Below the pieces are notes generated by a model. That model was not told the DNA's origin. It saw only the letters and a program-made list of their open reading frames with translations, and searched no databases. The position numbers and the translations under genes are program-made. A DNA stretch of 64,000 nt from Sipunculus nudus (Eukaryota > Annelida > Sipuncula > Golfingiida > Sipunculidae): the NCBI GenBank assembly GCA_026874595.1, contig CM049322.1, forward strand, positions 38,907,340-38,971,339, given 5' to 3'. Below are positions 11,784-22,216 of this stretch, piece after piece. Position 1 is the first letter of the stretch. Each line of letters opens with the position of its first letter.

Positions 11784-12466
11784 TTATATTTATCATTCTT
11801 TAGAATAGTATTACCCAGAAATTGTTCAAGATCCCAATTTCAAATTTTGTATGTTTAATTTATTTTTGAGTCCTAATAAACTGGTTTGTAACATTTTGCA
11901 ACTTTTATATTTACCTGAGTGAATTCAGTAGAGCGCAATTGCCAGCATTTTCTGTTTGGTAGCATTGCCTCAATCACTCCAACAAAGGGTTTAAATAAAG
12001 GTTCATGTACCGTATTACGTTTCGTATCATGAGGGAAGAGTCGCAATACGTCTCATATCGGGAAGTGACACATGAATCTATCTCCGGCTGAATGAACCTT
12101 CATGGATATGTCCAATCAGTTTTACAGATATTATAACATGTGCATGATACTAGACCGTTAATTTCACTCCTGCTTTCTTTATGTCAACATTGATTATGTA
12201 TCCAAGACTATAGTGGACTACTATTTGAACAGTTCTGCAATAGCAATATAAGGAAATATCAAGGCAAAACTGAATAATTGTTTTACTGGATTCGGTTGCA
12301 AAAAGTATTTTTCCTTTTTTAAATTTATCCTTTCGAGTCAAACTAAGTTGGACTTTTTCAGCTGGCTTGAGGAAAACTAAAATATTGGGATGAAGCAGAA
12401 ATAAATGATGTTAAAAACGCTTGTTTGACACCTTTTTGTATAAAACTTTTCCATTGGTATTATATA

Positions 12467-12510
<44 letters not shown>

Positions 12511-12950
12511 GATGTTTAAAGGGACTGATGCAATGGCACCAGGCAGCAATAAAAGGATCGCGGACCAAGGGCTCCTTGACCCCACAGAAGGTTCTATAAA
12601 AATTTGATCAGCATTTCTGTATAACAATTATTTTATACGAACTAGTGGAAATGGTGTTTATATCTTCAGGCCAAGATTTGGACACTTTATTGTCAGCGTT
12701 TGTTTTACTTTCTCCGTCTCACCGGCAAATATACGGTAGACGACAGACGTGACATATCCAGATTTTGATACCAGCAAGTTTTTCTGCGTTGCTTAATTTT
12801 TCCCCCATGTTGTAATCCAGGTCATTATTTTGTACCTCAAGATGGATGAATTTATGACAGTCTGGTCTTCCGTTCACCACTGGCCAGAACTTTTTGTGAT
12901 GTGAGCAAACAAGTTCTGTTTGCCAGTGTTGTTACAGGTGTGCTAGACTT
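8632..12950. other. Long non-coding stretch (L1)
   Basis: No gene was found. About 8812-10275 is missing from S1. A tRNA-like patch with a weak A-box and B-box and GGCGG/CCGCC pairing lies near 9990-10085 but is too degraded to call. An (ATT)n run is at 11744-11784 and an AT microsatellite at about 12462-12508. Homology with S1 ends near 10647. Confidence 0.6.
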
Positions 12951-13441
12951 TCACTGTGCAAATTTATGGACAGCGACGCTGGTCAAAGGTGTTCGAGCAA
13001 ACTCTAACAGCTCCAGTGTTTGAATCCGACGGATTGCTCTGATTTCATCCAACAGGTCAGGAGAAGTGTCATCATCATTGTCTTTGCCATCATTATTATA
13101 CGTTACGATTCTCTGTCCAGATTCAGTATTGCGGTTTAACCTCCATTCTTGCAGTGTTTTCAGCGGGAAGTTTGTGAGGATGACGTCGTCAAGTTCTTGT
13201 ATTGTGTATCCACAGAGCAAGGTAAACCATACATCCCACCCGACAACTTGAGCCATGATAATGCTAGAGCGTTTAAATGTTGAAGCAGATGGAGATGTCT
13301 CTCATCACGTGATTTCAATGTTAGTTTGTTCAATATTCCCCCGTTTATGGACAGATATTTAACATAAACTAGGACAGTATATTTGTCTGTGATCTCTAGA
13401 TCTATCACTTCAGGTAGGACTAGGTCACAATCTGCGTGTTC
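12951..13441 (-). pseudogene. Death-domain-like coding fragment, frameshifted (L1)
   Basis: An acceptor-like TTATCTATAG ends at 13442. From 13441 the minus strand is open, running through VIDLEITDKYTVLVYVKYLS to LLQHLNALALS, then shifts frame near 13260 into MAQVVGWDVWFTLLCGYTIQ, ELDDVILTNFPLKTLQEW and, after an acidic insert, LLDEIRAIRRIQTLELLE, ending at the stop at 12951-12953. The second part fits a death domain: W at helix 2, GYTIQELDDV at helix 3, LQEW at helix 4, and a final LLDEIRAI..TLELLE helix pair. Death domains mediate homotypic assembly in apoptosis and NF-kB signalling. The frameshift, shared by L2, points to a pseudogene or a missed intron. The preceding beta-like segment is not identified. 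Confidence 0.5.
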
Positions 13442-15213
13442 CTATAGATAACTCAGATGTAACGATGTTTGCACCTTGGCCATGTCCCCTTTCCTCTTTA
13501 TGTAGTTCCATATGTTAATTATAATAATAATAATATATTATTCATATGGCGCCAATTCTCCGATGATCGGACTCACAGCGCAATTCACACAGACACACAT
13601 ACCAACATACAATTCCATGGAAATTTACTCCCTGTGCTTGACCTAAGAAAAAAAATATGCATATTAATTACCATAAAGATGCCAAAAGAGATACGTTGTT
13701 AAATTATTTCTAAATGATACAATAGTTGGAGATTTTCTAAGTGATATGGGATGTGAATATCAAACTCTTGGGGCTAATAAACGGAAGGAACGTTCATCGA
13801 GTTTGTTTCATATTACACTTTTGTACTTTAAGAAAATTTCCACCAAAGGCCGATAGGTTATTATTTTTCCAGGCAAATATGATGGAAGTGAGATATCGAA
13901 ACGGCGACATCGCGATAAACATAGAACAGCAATTTTGTATTGTGTGCGGTACTTCACAGGAAGCCAATGGAGCTTTTAAAGCAGCGGCGTGACGTGGTCG
14001 GTTCTACAATGTTCTTCCGTTCTAAAGCATGACTAAATGCAATTATCCTAGCGGACTCCTCGGGGGGAAACATAAAATGGAAGTGTAGTTTCTTTTACAC
14101 ATCATTATGCATAAAGGCAAAAACCATCAAGGAATACGGTTTTCAAAAAATAATCCTCTACTTGCAGTGAGGGACTAAAGCAGGTTTGACCTGACATTTG
14201 AACCAGTTACTGTCTCACTTGTATGATCAGTAAATGTCAACAACATATGACATTCGATCTCTTAGCACCCGTGTTCACATGAAATAATAGTTAATCCCTA
14301 TTTATGCAGGTCACCCTTTTGCATCATGTTCAAAAGACCTAAAATACATCACCGTCCATTTTCCCTATTTAACAATTCTGGAAATAGTGGTGTTACGTGA
14401 TCTATCCAAGGAAGCACGTGCATCCGTTTTTGTTTATATATCCGCATCATGGATATTACACCAAAAAGAGATCGACAGGTTTATCAAGGTATAGAATATG
14501 TTCACGGACAAATACCTTTTGTTGGTTATATATGGAATGGACGTGGACGAAGAATACTCTCTGTTTCCTCCAATTAATTTAATTTTTGTAAGTTACACTT
14601 CTCAGGCGAAATGGCTTGATTTCTGTTTGAAAGGGTGCAGTGGCGAATGGCATAAAAGCACGAGAAACGTGTATGAGACGTGCTTTAGACGTACGTGTGG
14701 CCGCTCGACGTCCTTGTGCAACGACCCGCAAACCCACACAAAGAATACAACTTAATGATATTACTCAGGTCTCCTGCACTCACTGAAGCCTTTCGGCCTG
14801 GTATTCTACTCAGATGCAGGTGTTCTTCGACTAGACAACGAGGAGCACCAATGAGGCTTAGATATTAAAGACCCAGACTACCGGAGATACGAAGGTCTGG
14901 AGGAACCACTTGAGCTTAAATGTCTGATTAGGAACAAATACGAAACACGGTTCTGGCGTACTTCTCTAATATTTAGATAATCCTTTGTACTCAATATTCT
15001 CTCAAACCGCGTTGCGTCAGACACTGTGTTTTACCTCATTTAAAGGTGATTGTTCCCCCAGTGAAGTCGGTGATATATCAGTTAGTTACCAGTTAGTTTT
15101 TTATACGTTTAGATGGTCAAATTCAAATAGGTAACAATACCGAAAAATAACCCTGGCCACGAACATTTTTATTGCTAATATTTTCATATTTTGAAATAAA
15201 GATAAATACGTTG

Positions 15214-15217
<4 letters not shown>
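13442..15217. other. Non-coding stretch (L1)
   Basis: No intact gene. It has open frames of 60-85 codons on the plus strand (13741-13992, 14498-14755) with no recognisable family, and one possible relic listed separately. A short AAT run lies near 13519-13533. Confidence 0.5.
14769..14980 (+). pseudogene. Possible relic exon (L1)
   Basis: An acceptor-like ATTACTCAG ends at 14768. The frame that follows reads LLHSLKPFGLVFYSDAGV, meets one TGA, and then continues with GLDIKDPDYRRYEGLEEPLE to a TAA at 14978-14980. Composition is protein-like, but I do not recognise the family, and chance is not excluded. Confidence 0.2.
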
Positions 15218-15261
<44 letters not shown>

Positions 15262-15267
15262 ATATAT

Positions 15268-15440
15268 GTACAAATACACAGAGGGGTTGGGGATCTGTCA
15301 TGGCCAAGTGGGCTAAGGCAGCCGCACCGGAAATCGGAAGATCGTGGGTTCGTATCCCACTGGCAGTGAACCACTTTTCTGAGTATACCCTTTCCATCTA
15401 TAAAACAATGAACCAGCATGGCTATTCATACATCTATATA
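15268..15440 (+). mobile_element. tRNA-derived SINE, first of a pair (L1)
   Basis: From gtacaaatacacagagg to attcatacatctatata, then an AT tail. The head has a class-II D-arm (GGCC...GGC with AAGTGGGCTAA), a perfect T-arm (GTGGG, TTCGTAT, CCCAC at 15344-15360) and a possible acceptor pairing of CTGTCA with TGGCAG. This is closest to serine or leucine tRNA. The anticodon arm does not pair, so it is not a functional tRNA. It sits beside an AT run at about 15218-15258. Confidence 0.65.
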
Positions 15441-15532
15441 TATATAATATATGCCGTACACCAAATAAAGCCATAAGTTCTCACTGCTGCATGCAAAAGT
15501 TGCCGTGCCGACACGTGTAGTAGGTGAGACTA

Positions 15533-15575
15533 TGACGTCACTACCATGACGTCACTTCGCTGGTTCCTATAAAAG
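15533..15575 (+). promoter_or_regulatory. Two CREs and a TATA box (L1)
   Basis: Two perfect palindromic cAMP-response elements, TGACGTCA at 15533-15540 and 15547-15554, are followed 13 bp later by TATAAAAG at 15568-15575. The arrangement and direction suit an RNA polymerase II core promoter firing rightward into the second SINE copy. The sequence between the two SINEs is otherwise unique in the unit. No downstream coding sequence is evident, so the target, if any, is unknown. Confidence 0.4.
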
Positions 15576-15576
15576 T

Positions 15577-15742
15577 GTACAAATACACAGAGGGGTTGGG
15601 GATCTGTCATGGCCAAGTGGACTAAGGCAGCTGCACCGGAAATCGAAAGATCGTGGGTTCGATTCCCACTGGTAGTGAACCACTTTTCTGTGTATACCCT
15701 TTCCATCTATAAAACAATGAACCAGCATGGCTATTCATACAT

Positions 15743-15748
<6 letters not shown>
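15577..15748 (+). mobile_element. tRNA-derived SINE, second of a pair (L1)
   Basis: Direct repeat of the element at 15268 with several substitutions (for example TTCGATTCCCAC where the first has TTCGTATCCCAC, closer to a canonical B-box). The T-arm is intact. It ends in a (TA)n then (GA)n tract. It begins 2 bp after the TATAAAAG of the preceding promoter-like module. Confidence 0.65.
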
Positions 15749-15808
<60 letters not shown>

Positions 15809-15809
15809 G
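15749..15809. repeat. (TA)n-(GA)n compound microsatellite (L1)
   Basis: TA repeats to 15780, then GA repeats to 15809, directly after the SINE. Confidence 0.9.
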
Positions 15810-18800
15810 TGGAAGATAAATCAGTATTGTCATATATAATCCTATCACCTTAGTAAGGACTCCTTTTTTTATTTATATTTGTTCTTTTAGCAAGCGTAAT
15901 TTGGAGCGAAAATAGGGCGTAGAACAGGTGCGACACTGAATGAGCTAGTGATACTGCTGAAAGGATTTAACCCGATTTTCTTATAAGAACGGTTGTCGTG
16001 CCTTTTTTCTAGGGTCGCCCCTAATTGTATCATGACATAAAGAAACGGGTAAATAGAGAGTATGACTCAGCTTACTTGAAATCATCATTGACAACTCGGC
16101 TTGTGTTCACTCATGGTTAATTCACTTCTGTAAATACGTAAAATTACAATGGTTATATAAAATAGACATCTTAACAAAACGTTTTATCCAAACCGACGAG
16201 CAGAACACTCGTGAAAATACAAACACAGGTCCTGTGACTCCATTGCTTTGTTTATTCAGGTCAAACAACTGTGGCCGAGTATTGGAAATTCCAAATTGTA
16301 GCACCATCTCTCAGCGGATAGTAAAACTAAAATAAATCGGATTATGGGGGTTGACATACCTAGATGCATAAAAAATCACAAAAAAATTAAATTAAATAGC
16401 ATCAGGTAATAGGTCACACTATGCAAGTTTAATTACTTTTTAAATTTAAAATAAACTTAAATACAAAGTGAAAATTGGCTTTTAATTTCTTAGAGAGCAG
16501 GCAAACAAGCGTGTTCAGGGTTAGTTCCATTTGTTGTGACCTGCAGGCTGGATAGAAAATGCAGGATAGAGCAGGGCTAATTAGGCAGGAACTTGGGTGG
16601 GGTACTCTCTGTGACTAATTGGCTGACGTGTTAGCAAATGAGAGCTTGGTTTAGTGGTGGTAGTGGATTGGGCTGTTCCACACAATAACGTGTGAACATA
16701 TTAGCAAAGCATGTAGACTATGTACTAAAATTTGAAAAAAAAGACCACACTAAAATATGATATGTATATATATATATATATATAAACAAACAATAAATGA
16801 TTTTAATCAGAGTTTATGTTTACCATATAATTATTTAAGTGCATAAATGATTTATTTTTATATACATTTCATAAGAAAATTTAGAAATAAACATACGGTG
16901 AATAGATTATCCCTACAATATTATCAGAATTTTAAAAACAAATATTGAAAACAATATATATGGATAAGATATTATCGTTTGAAGTTAATAACACGTTTGT
17001 TAAAATTAATTAATTACTAGATTTGGATTTAATTACATATGTATCATAACCGTTGATAAAATACAATATTAAATACACAATTTTCTTTATAAAAACTACC
17101 ATAATTTTATTAAACATATTGGAAATCTATGATATGGATTAACATAGCCAATTAAAAAGGTAATGAATTTCAAAATCAAAATTTCTGAAAAAGACATATG
17201 TAATATTCACAAAAAAATGATACTGTGTTATTTATTAAAACTATACAATTGTCTAGGGCAGTCCAGTTTCTTTATATGAATCGGGCGCAACCAGTTACTC
17301 TTGTTATTATACACCACCGACCACTCTGCAAGAAAAAAATGAAAGACCTGTTATTATTATTATCATAAAATGGTTGAACAATTACCCATATCTTGATTAA
17401 TAGATTAATGATGTGACGGGAAAATTAATTGTCAAAGATTATATATATATATTTTTTTACTTCCTAGCAATTGAATTATTGATTTATCCACAGTTTATGT
17501 CATCCTGATTCATAAGCTGTGGATGTTAAAAACATCCAAAGGTTTCTTAACTGAGAGAGGGAGCTTTTCCGTATTACTGTCTGCTCGGCCATAACACCAA
17601 GAATCCCCCCCCCCCCCCCGATCCGTTACACATTCGCCTACGAGTGAGGCAAGGCCTTCTTATTAAACTACGGAAATCAGCTTGGGCTAAGTCGACCAAG
17701 AAAAAAACCGACGGTTCATCGGCTGATAATCAAACTTACGATCTGTGCTCTGTTGAGTTTTTTTGCACTGCCTGGCCGACAGAAACCGGTCAAATGCAAA
17801 ATTTAACATACAACATGAACCTAAAAAAATTATATTACTACGAGAAATACATTTGAACTATGATAATTTGCAAATTTAAGATAAAATAGATCCGCATTTT
17901 CACCATAAACGTATCGACATGTGCAAAACGACTGAATGTTAGGACTTTCCAGTTAATATCTGAATTCTGAAGAAATTTACATATTATAAATGAGAACCTC
18001 ACCCTATGAAGTCTGACTACGTTATACAAAGTCATTAAAGAGAACAATAGTTGAAGAAAAAGAAAACCCTCATTTTTTGTGAAGGTGCCTCTAAATTTTC
18101 TCTTGACTTTAAAAATTCTTTCAGTGTGGGAAGTGGAAACCCTCTACCATATCCTCTCCTTTTACCTGTAATTCACTTTCATTATAAACATGGTTAAAGA
18201 TATTACAGTAGATCGCCGTTTTTCCGAAAGCGTAGAGGGACGTGCTTTTCTTTCGGAAATATTACTAAACAAAAAAATAAGTCAGAGATCAAGCGTCAAC
18301 TCGTACGACAGTTAATGATCAATTTAACGCCATTTTACTGAGAGGAAACCATGTTTATTTTCCACCTACGTAATTGACAGAAAAAAAATTGGTTCAATGC
18401 GTTTGATTGTTCAAAATGAGTCTTTTTTGTTTTCAGATACGTGCGTGACCTTCCTCGCACAGATTCACCGGATTGAAGGGTCAAATGACATTGCCATTGG
18501 TAAAGCTTGGTTAGTTTCTTAAACTGCCTAAAGGGGTAACAAAGTGGCACACGCAAACGAGTGAAATGCAAGAGAATGAAAGTTTTTGAACGGTAATAGA
18601 AGCTAGTTATAATTTACAGATCTAACGTAGGTTAAAACTCATTGAATACCTTGACCGACGTCGCATATTTTACTTCCTGACTCCGTTTTATAAGAATGTT
18701 CTCTCACTTGTTTAAATCTGGATGATGGCTGGTTTGTCACCACGGTCGTGCCCCTCAAGGATTATCAGCTTTACATCAAAGCGTAACGCCGTCGGTTTTC

Positions 18801-19732
18801 TCTTCTTTGACTGTATATCACTGATAACTGACAGCAAGACGATCGTGTTTGAGTTGTGTTATTCTTGGCAGTGAAGTGAAATGAAGAATAAGCTGAATAG
18901 CAGCACGTTTAAAAAGATGACACCAATTGCTCTTAGGAAATGAACTGATCATTTGTATGGCCAGACCTGTTTTTTTTTTTGGCCTTCCACATAAACCTGT
19001 TCGAGCAAAAGCGTTGTAATACCTCACCAATATACATGCGAGTAAACTGCTCAGTTATTGGTTTGCCTTCCCAACGAATTTTACTTGCTTGAGTACAAAC
19101 GAGATATAGTTGATAACACACAAGTGCTTTCGGTGAAACTGCTCAGCCGCTTTCTGGGGGTATAGGGAACTCAGCGTTGCACGACTAGTTGTAGTTTTTA
19201 CACCTTTGCCCGGCGACAACATTGGCCCAGAACTAATTGTGTAAGGTAACCACTGGGCCTCAAACACCTGGTTGCAGGCCCTGTGGGTCGTGATTACGAA
19301 CAAATATCATTTGAGATATTTACATGCTTAAAAGAGATTTCATATATACGGATACATTTTCAGTTCCCGATTTTAATTTTAGGTTAAAACGAATTTTCGC
19401 AAACTCGGCATTTGGTAAAACGGCGCTCTATTTCAAACGCAGCCGAGTTTCAGAGTCCATGCCCAATGTTGTTATATTTATATAAGATAAATAATTTACC
19501 CTTCCTCTTTACATAATCGGTAAATAGTTCAGTTGACGGAATGTATAGGAATGTCGCATTGTCCTGCCCTCTGTCCATCCGTTCACGGGGTACAAAACCT
19601 AATCGCTGACCCAAGAAACTTCTAAGTGATCATCCGGGAAGTTATAATAAAAATCTGCTTGGAAACCTGCTGTTCGGTCACAACAGTGTTTCTTATTGAT
19701 GAATCCATTTTAGATTGATAGATTGGATTGAC
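15810..19732. other. Long non-coding stretch (L1)
   Basis: No gene is recognised; open frames are under 85 codons and unlike known families. It has a poly-C run near 17605-17619 (15 C here, 17 in L2) and a 10-bp perfect inverted repeat TTTCCGAAAG/CTTTCGGAAA at 18221-18230 and 18250-18259. Right of the poly-C run the L1 and L2 copies look identical. Confidence 0.55.
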
Positions 19733-20120
19733 ATATCGGTTTGATTTTCGGGTCACGAGGTCAAAGGTCATGGTCACATGACCCGCTTCTTTAAAAGATT
19801 GTGATTGCATTTTAACAATTTTTTTCACCCCAATCCTTCCTTTTTACCTTTATAGCTGACATGTCTATAGGGAAAGAACCCTTTTTTGGTATTGGAATCA
19901 CAAGGTCAAACGTCAATGTCAGAGGATCCATTTGTTCCAGATGAAAACTCCAGTCTGGATTACCAAATTGGTTTCATACTTGACTTATATATAAAACATC
20001 GATAAAGAAAAAAATTCTTTTGATTTTGGAGTTTGAGGTCAAAGTTCAAGGTAACCGGGTTCACTTTCTTTTAAAGAGTGTTGATGCATTTAAAGCAAAA
20101 TTTATCATCACATTATAATA
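19733..20120 (+). repeat. Diverged tandem repeat rich in AGGTCA (L1)
   Basis: Three diverged units of about 133-145 bp each contain an AGGTCA direct repeat with one-base spacing: AGGTCAAAGGTCA at 19758-19770, AGGTCAAACGTCA at 19903-19915 and AGGTCAAAGTTCA at 20036-20048. I recognise GGTCAAAGGTCA repeats as common in bivalve genomes. They match the DR1 nuclear-receptor site but most likely reflect repeat origin. Confidence 0.6.
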
Positions 20121-21214
20121 CATCAGATATAATTATCCAGTCATCACTCAGCCCACACTGGCATATTGAAGGCATTACTAACCTATCAGTGGTCTAATTA
20201 TGTCAATAAATAGTGGATGGATTTTGATGAAAATTTTGTCATTTCTCAGATTATTCGCCTACTATGTCAAGGGGGATGGTTACAGGACCCCCATTGTAAA
20301 AAAGGATCATACAAATATCCTTATAGCTCAGCTGAGCGTGGAGACCAATGGGTCCCGATAAATTCAACGCACAGGGATTTATTATGCCTTCTTTTGCAAA
20401 ACAAACACTGAAATCATATCATTTTATTGTGTATCACTTGTTTTATTAGCACGTATTTCACAATTATAGTACACATGTGTATGGTACTTTGTACAATCAC
20501 ATCTAAATCACGCATAACAATGAAATTCAAAGAAACAATCATGAGATGCTGTGTAAAAGGACAGCAGTCCGTAAAATTCTGACTTGAATTAATCATCATC
20601 ACAATTAAACCTTCGGTAATCTTCCAGGTAGTTTATAAATAATTGTTTTAATTCTGTGCACATATCAGTTAAACCCCTCTACAATTCATGTAAATTGTAC
20701 AATCAATGTTATTCCTCAAGCATTAAGCATTCGTATGTCTTCTATTTATTTTATACAACTTCAAGACCGATAGGAAATTTGTAAAGTGAAATATATATTC
20801 TAGTAGATAAGCCGACAAGCTTAGTATCCTATCTTTCAAACAAGTTTTTACCGTACTGGCCATTACAGTCATTTCAGTAACATATGATCAAGGAAATCTA
20901 TCGGCATTTCGTACAGAGTAAAAATGCATATACCAATAACGCAGAACTGCAGAAATATCACGTTTATATATGTTTACATAAGCAGTTAATTGCATTGACC
21001 TCTTATACTTTACATCAAGTAAACGTTCTATAAACAATTATGAATCGACAGAGTGACTCTGGCTTTATCAAAACATATATAAGGTGCACGGCGTAGGTAT
21101 ACACTTATCGTCTATATTCAGTTAAACATATTCAATGACTAATATTAAACTAAAAGTAACACGGTTCAAACGTTCATTTATGAAAATAAACAATCACATT
21201 GATAAAATAGAAAA
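20121..21214. other. Receptor 3' flank (L1)
   Basis: No gene is seen. 20121-20410 looks like a continuation of the preceding repeat. Homology with S1 begins near 20895 (TTTCGTACAGAG here, TTTCGTAAAGAG at 36151). No AATAAA was found on the minus strand within the first 300 bases after the receptor stop. Confidence 0.5.
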
Positions 21215-22216
21215 TCAATTTGAAGAATGACCGTTACATTTCAGTCTTTGATAGAATTCCTCCCTGGTTTTGCGGTTTGTTAATAGGTATATGAACAACG
21301 GGCTTATATCATAAAATGACAATAACATTTCTAACACCATAAGTATCCCCCGAGACTGAATAAAATCTTGAAAAACTATACTAACAAATCGACCCACCGC
21401 CATGGGAACATGGCACAGAATAAACATAGTAGTAGTAACGAAGGATGTTAATCTAAATCGGGAAATGACGCTTTCCCAATCGTTATTACCTGACTGCCCC
21501 GGCCTTGCTTTTTTAGCTTTAACAAGATATGACATAATTGCAATGTTACAAGCTATCAAGATTGCCATACTTATAAAATAAATAGCGATAGTGATAACCG
21601 TACCTACACGTATAGCAAAGGGTGAACACTTCTCACTCTTGTAATCATTTAGTGTAAGAGGGACGGCACAGACAATTAGATTAAAAGTAACGATAAAAGC
21701 GGTAGAAATCGCAATCCTCTTATGTGACCAGAGTCTAGCTGCCGAAAATGGCAGAGCCATTCCTCCAAGTTGCATACATGCTATTGCCGAGATAAGAAAG
21801 TTGATGCAGTCATGGCAAAATGCAGTTGTAAACATAAACCAGGGGCAAATATGTCCTGGTTGGGTAAAAACATAGCCATAATGAATTAAAACCAGTTGGG
21901 CAGCGCTGCGTAAAATCAGACACACAGACAAAGCAATATAGTATATTGATACGGCTTTTGAGATCATGCTTGTTTTACATATCACTAATATGGCCAATAG
22001 GTTTAGGGGAAGCGAAGCCGACCTGAAGGTTGTTGTTACGATTTGTGAAACGTCCTCTATCTTTGTGCCATGGTCGCCAGGAAAGGTTGACGGTGGAACA
22101 TCAAAAGCGCCCCCTGTGCCTCCATGAGTAACAATATTGGTTTGTTTGGTTTGCGTATCATGCTCGATGGTCCTTGGATTTATTGTGAAACTTTCATTGA
22201 CACCAACATATGCCAA
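21215..22216 (-). CDS. Rhodopsin-like (class A) G protein-coupled receptor, L1 copy
   Basis: A seven-transmembrane receptor, probably plasma-membrane and G-protein coupled; ligand unknown. Approximate helices by residue: TM1 59-81 with N72; TM2 89-112; TM3 123-150; TM4 167-189; TM5 202-232; TM6 255-283 with C268-H-V-P271 matching CWxP; TM7 288-312 with S305-P306-L-F-I-Y310 in place of NPxxY; then helix 8 (NRKTREEF) and a possible palmitoylated C327. C124 and C197 can form the conserved disulphide; N8 is a glycosylation sequon. DRY is absent: counting back from P156, its place is M148-Q-L150. The TM2 aspartate is replaced, probably by V98. The first codon used here is TTG; no in-frame ATG precedes residue 84, inside loop 1. 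Acceptor-like TTCTAAGCAG and TTCCTCTTCAG lie just upstream, so a 5' exon is likely. Family unknown; possibly a lineage-specific chemoreceptor. Confidence 0.85.
   Translation of the reverse strand: MAYVGVNESFTINPRTIEHDTQTKQTNIVTHGGTGGAFDVPPSTFPGDHGTKIEDVSQIVTTTFRSASLPLNLLAILVICKTSMISKAVSIYYIALSVCLILRSAAQLVLIHYGYVFTQPGHICPWFMFTTAFCHDCINFLISAIACMQLGGMALPFSAARLWSHKRIAISTAFIVTFNLIVCAVPLTLNDYKSEKCSPFAIRVGTVITIAIYFISMAILIACNIAIMSYLVKAKKARPGQSGNNDWESVISRFRLTSFVTTTMFILCHVPMAVGRFVSIVFQDFIQSRGILMVLEMLLSFYDISPLFIYLLTNRKTREEFYQRLKCNGHSSN

Noticed and set aside
15295-15369. Functional serine or leucine tRNA
   Set aside because: The T-arm and D-arm are good but the anticodon arm does not pair, and the same sequence with an identical tail occurs twice; this fits a SINE.
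20318-20345. A-box-like TAGCTCAGCTGAGCG
   Set aside because: No B-box at the right distance; it seems to be the end of the AGGTCA-rich repeat.
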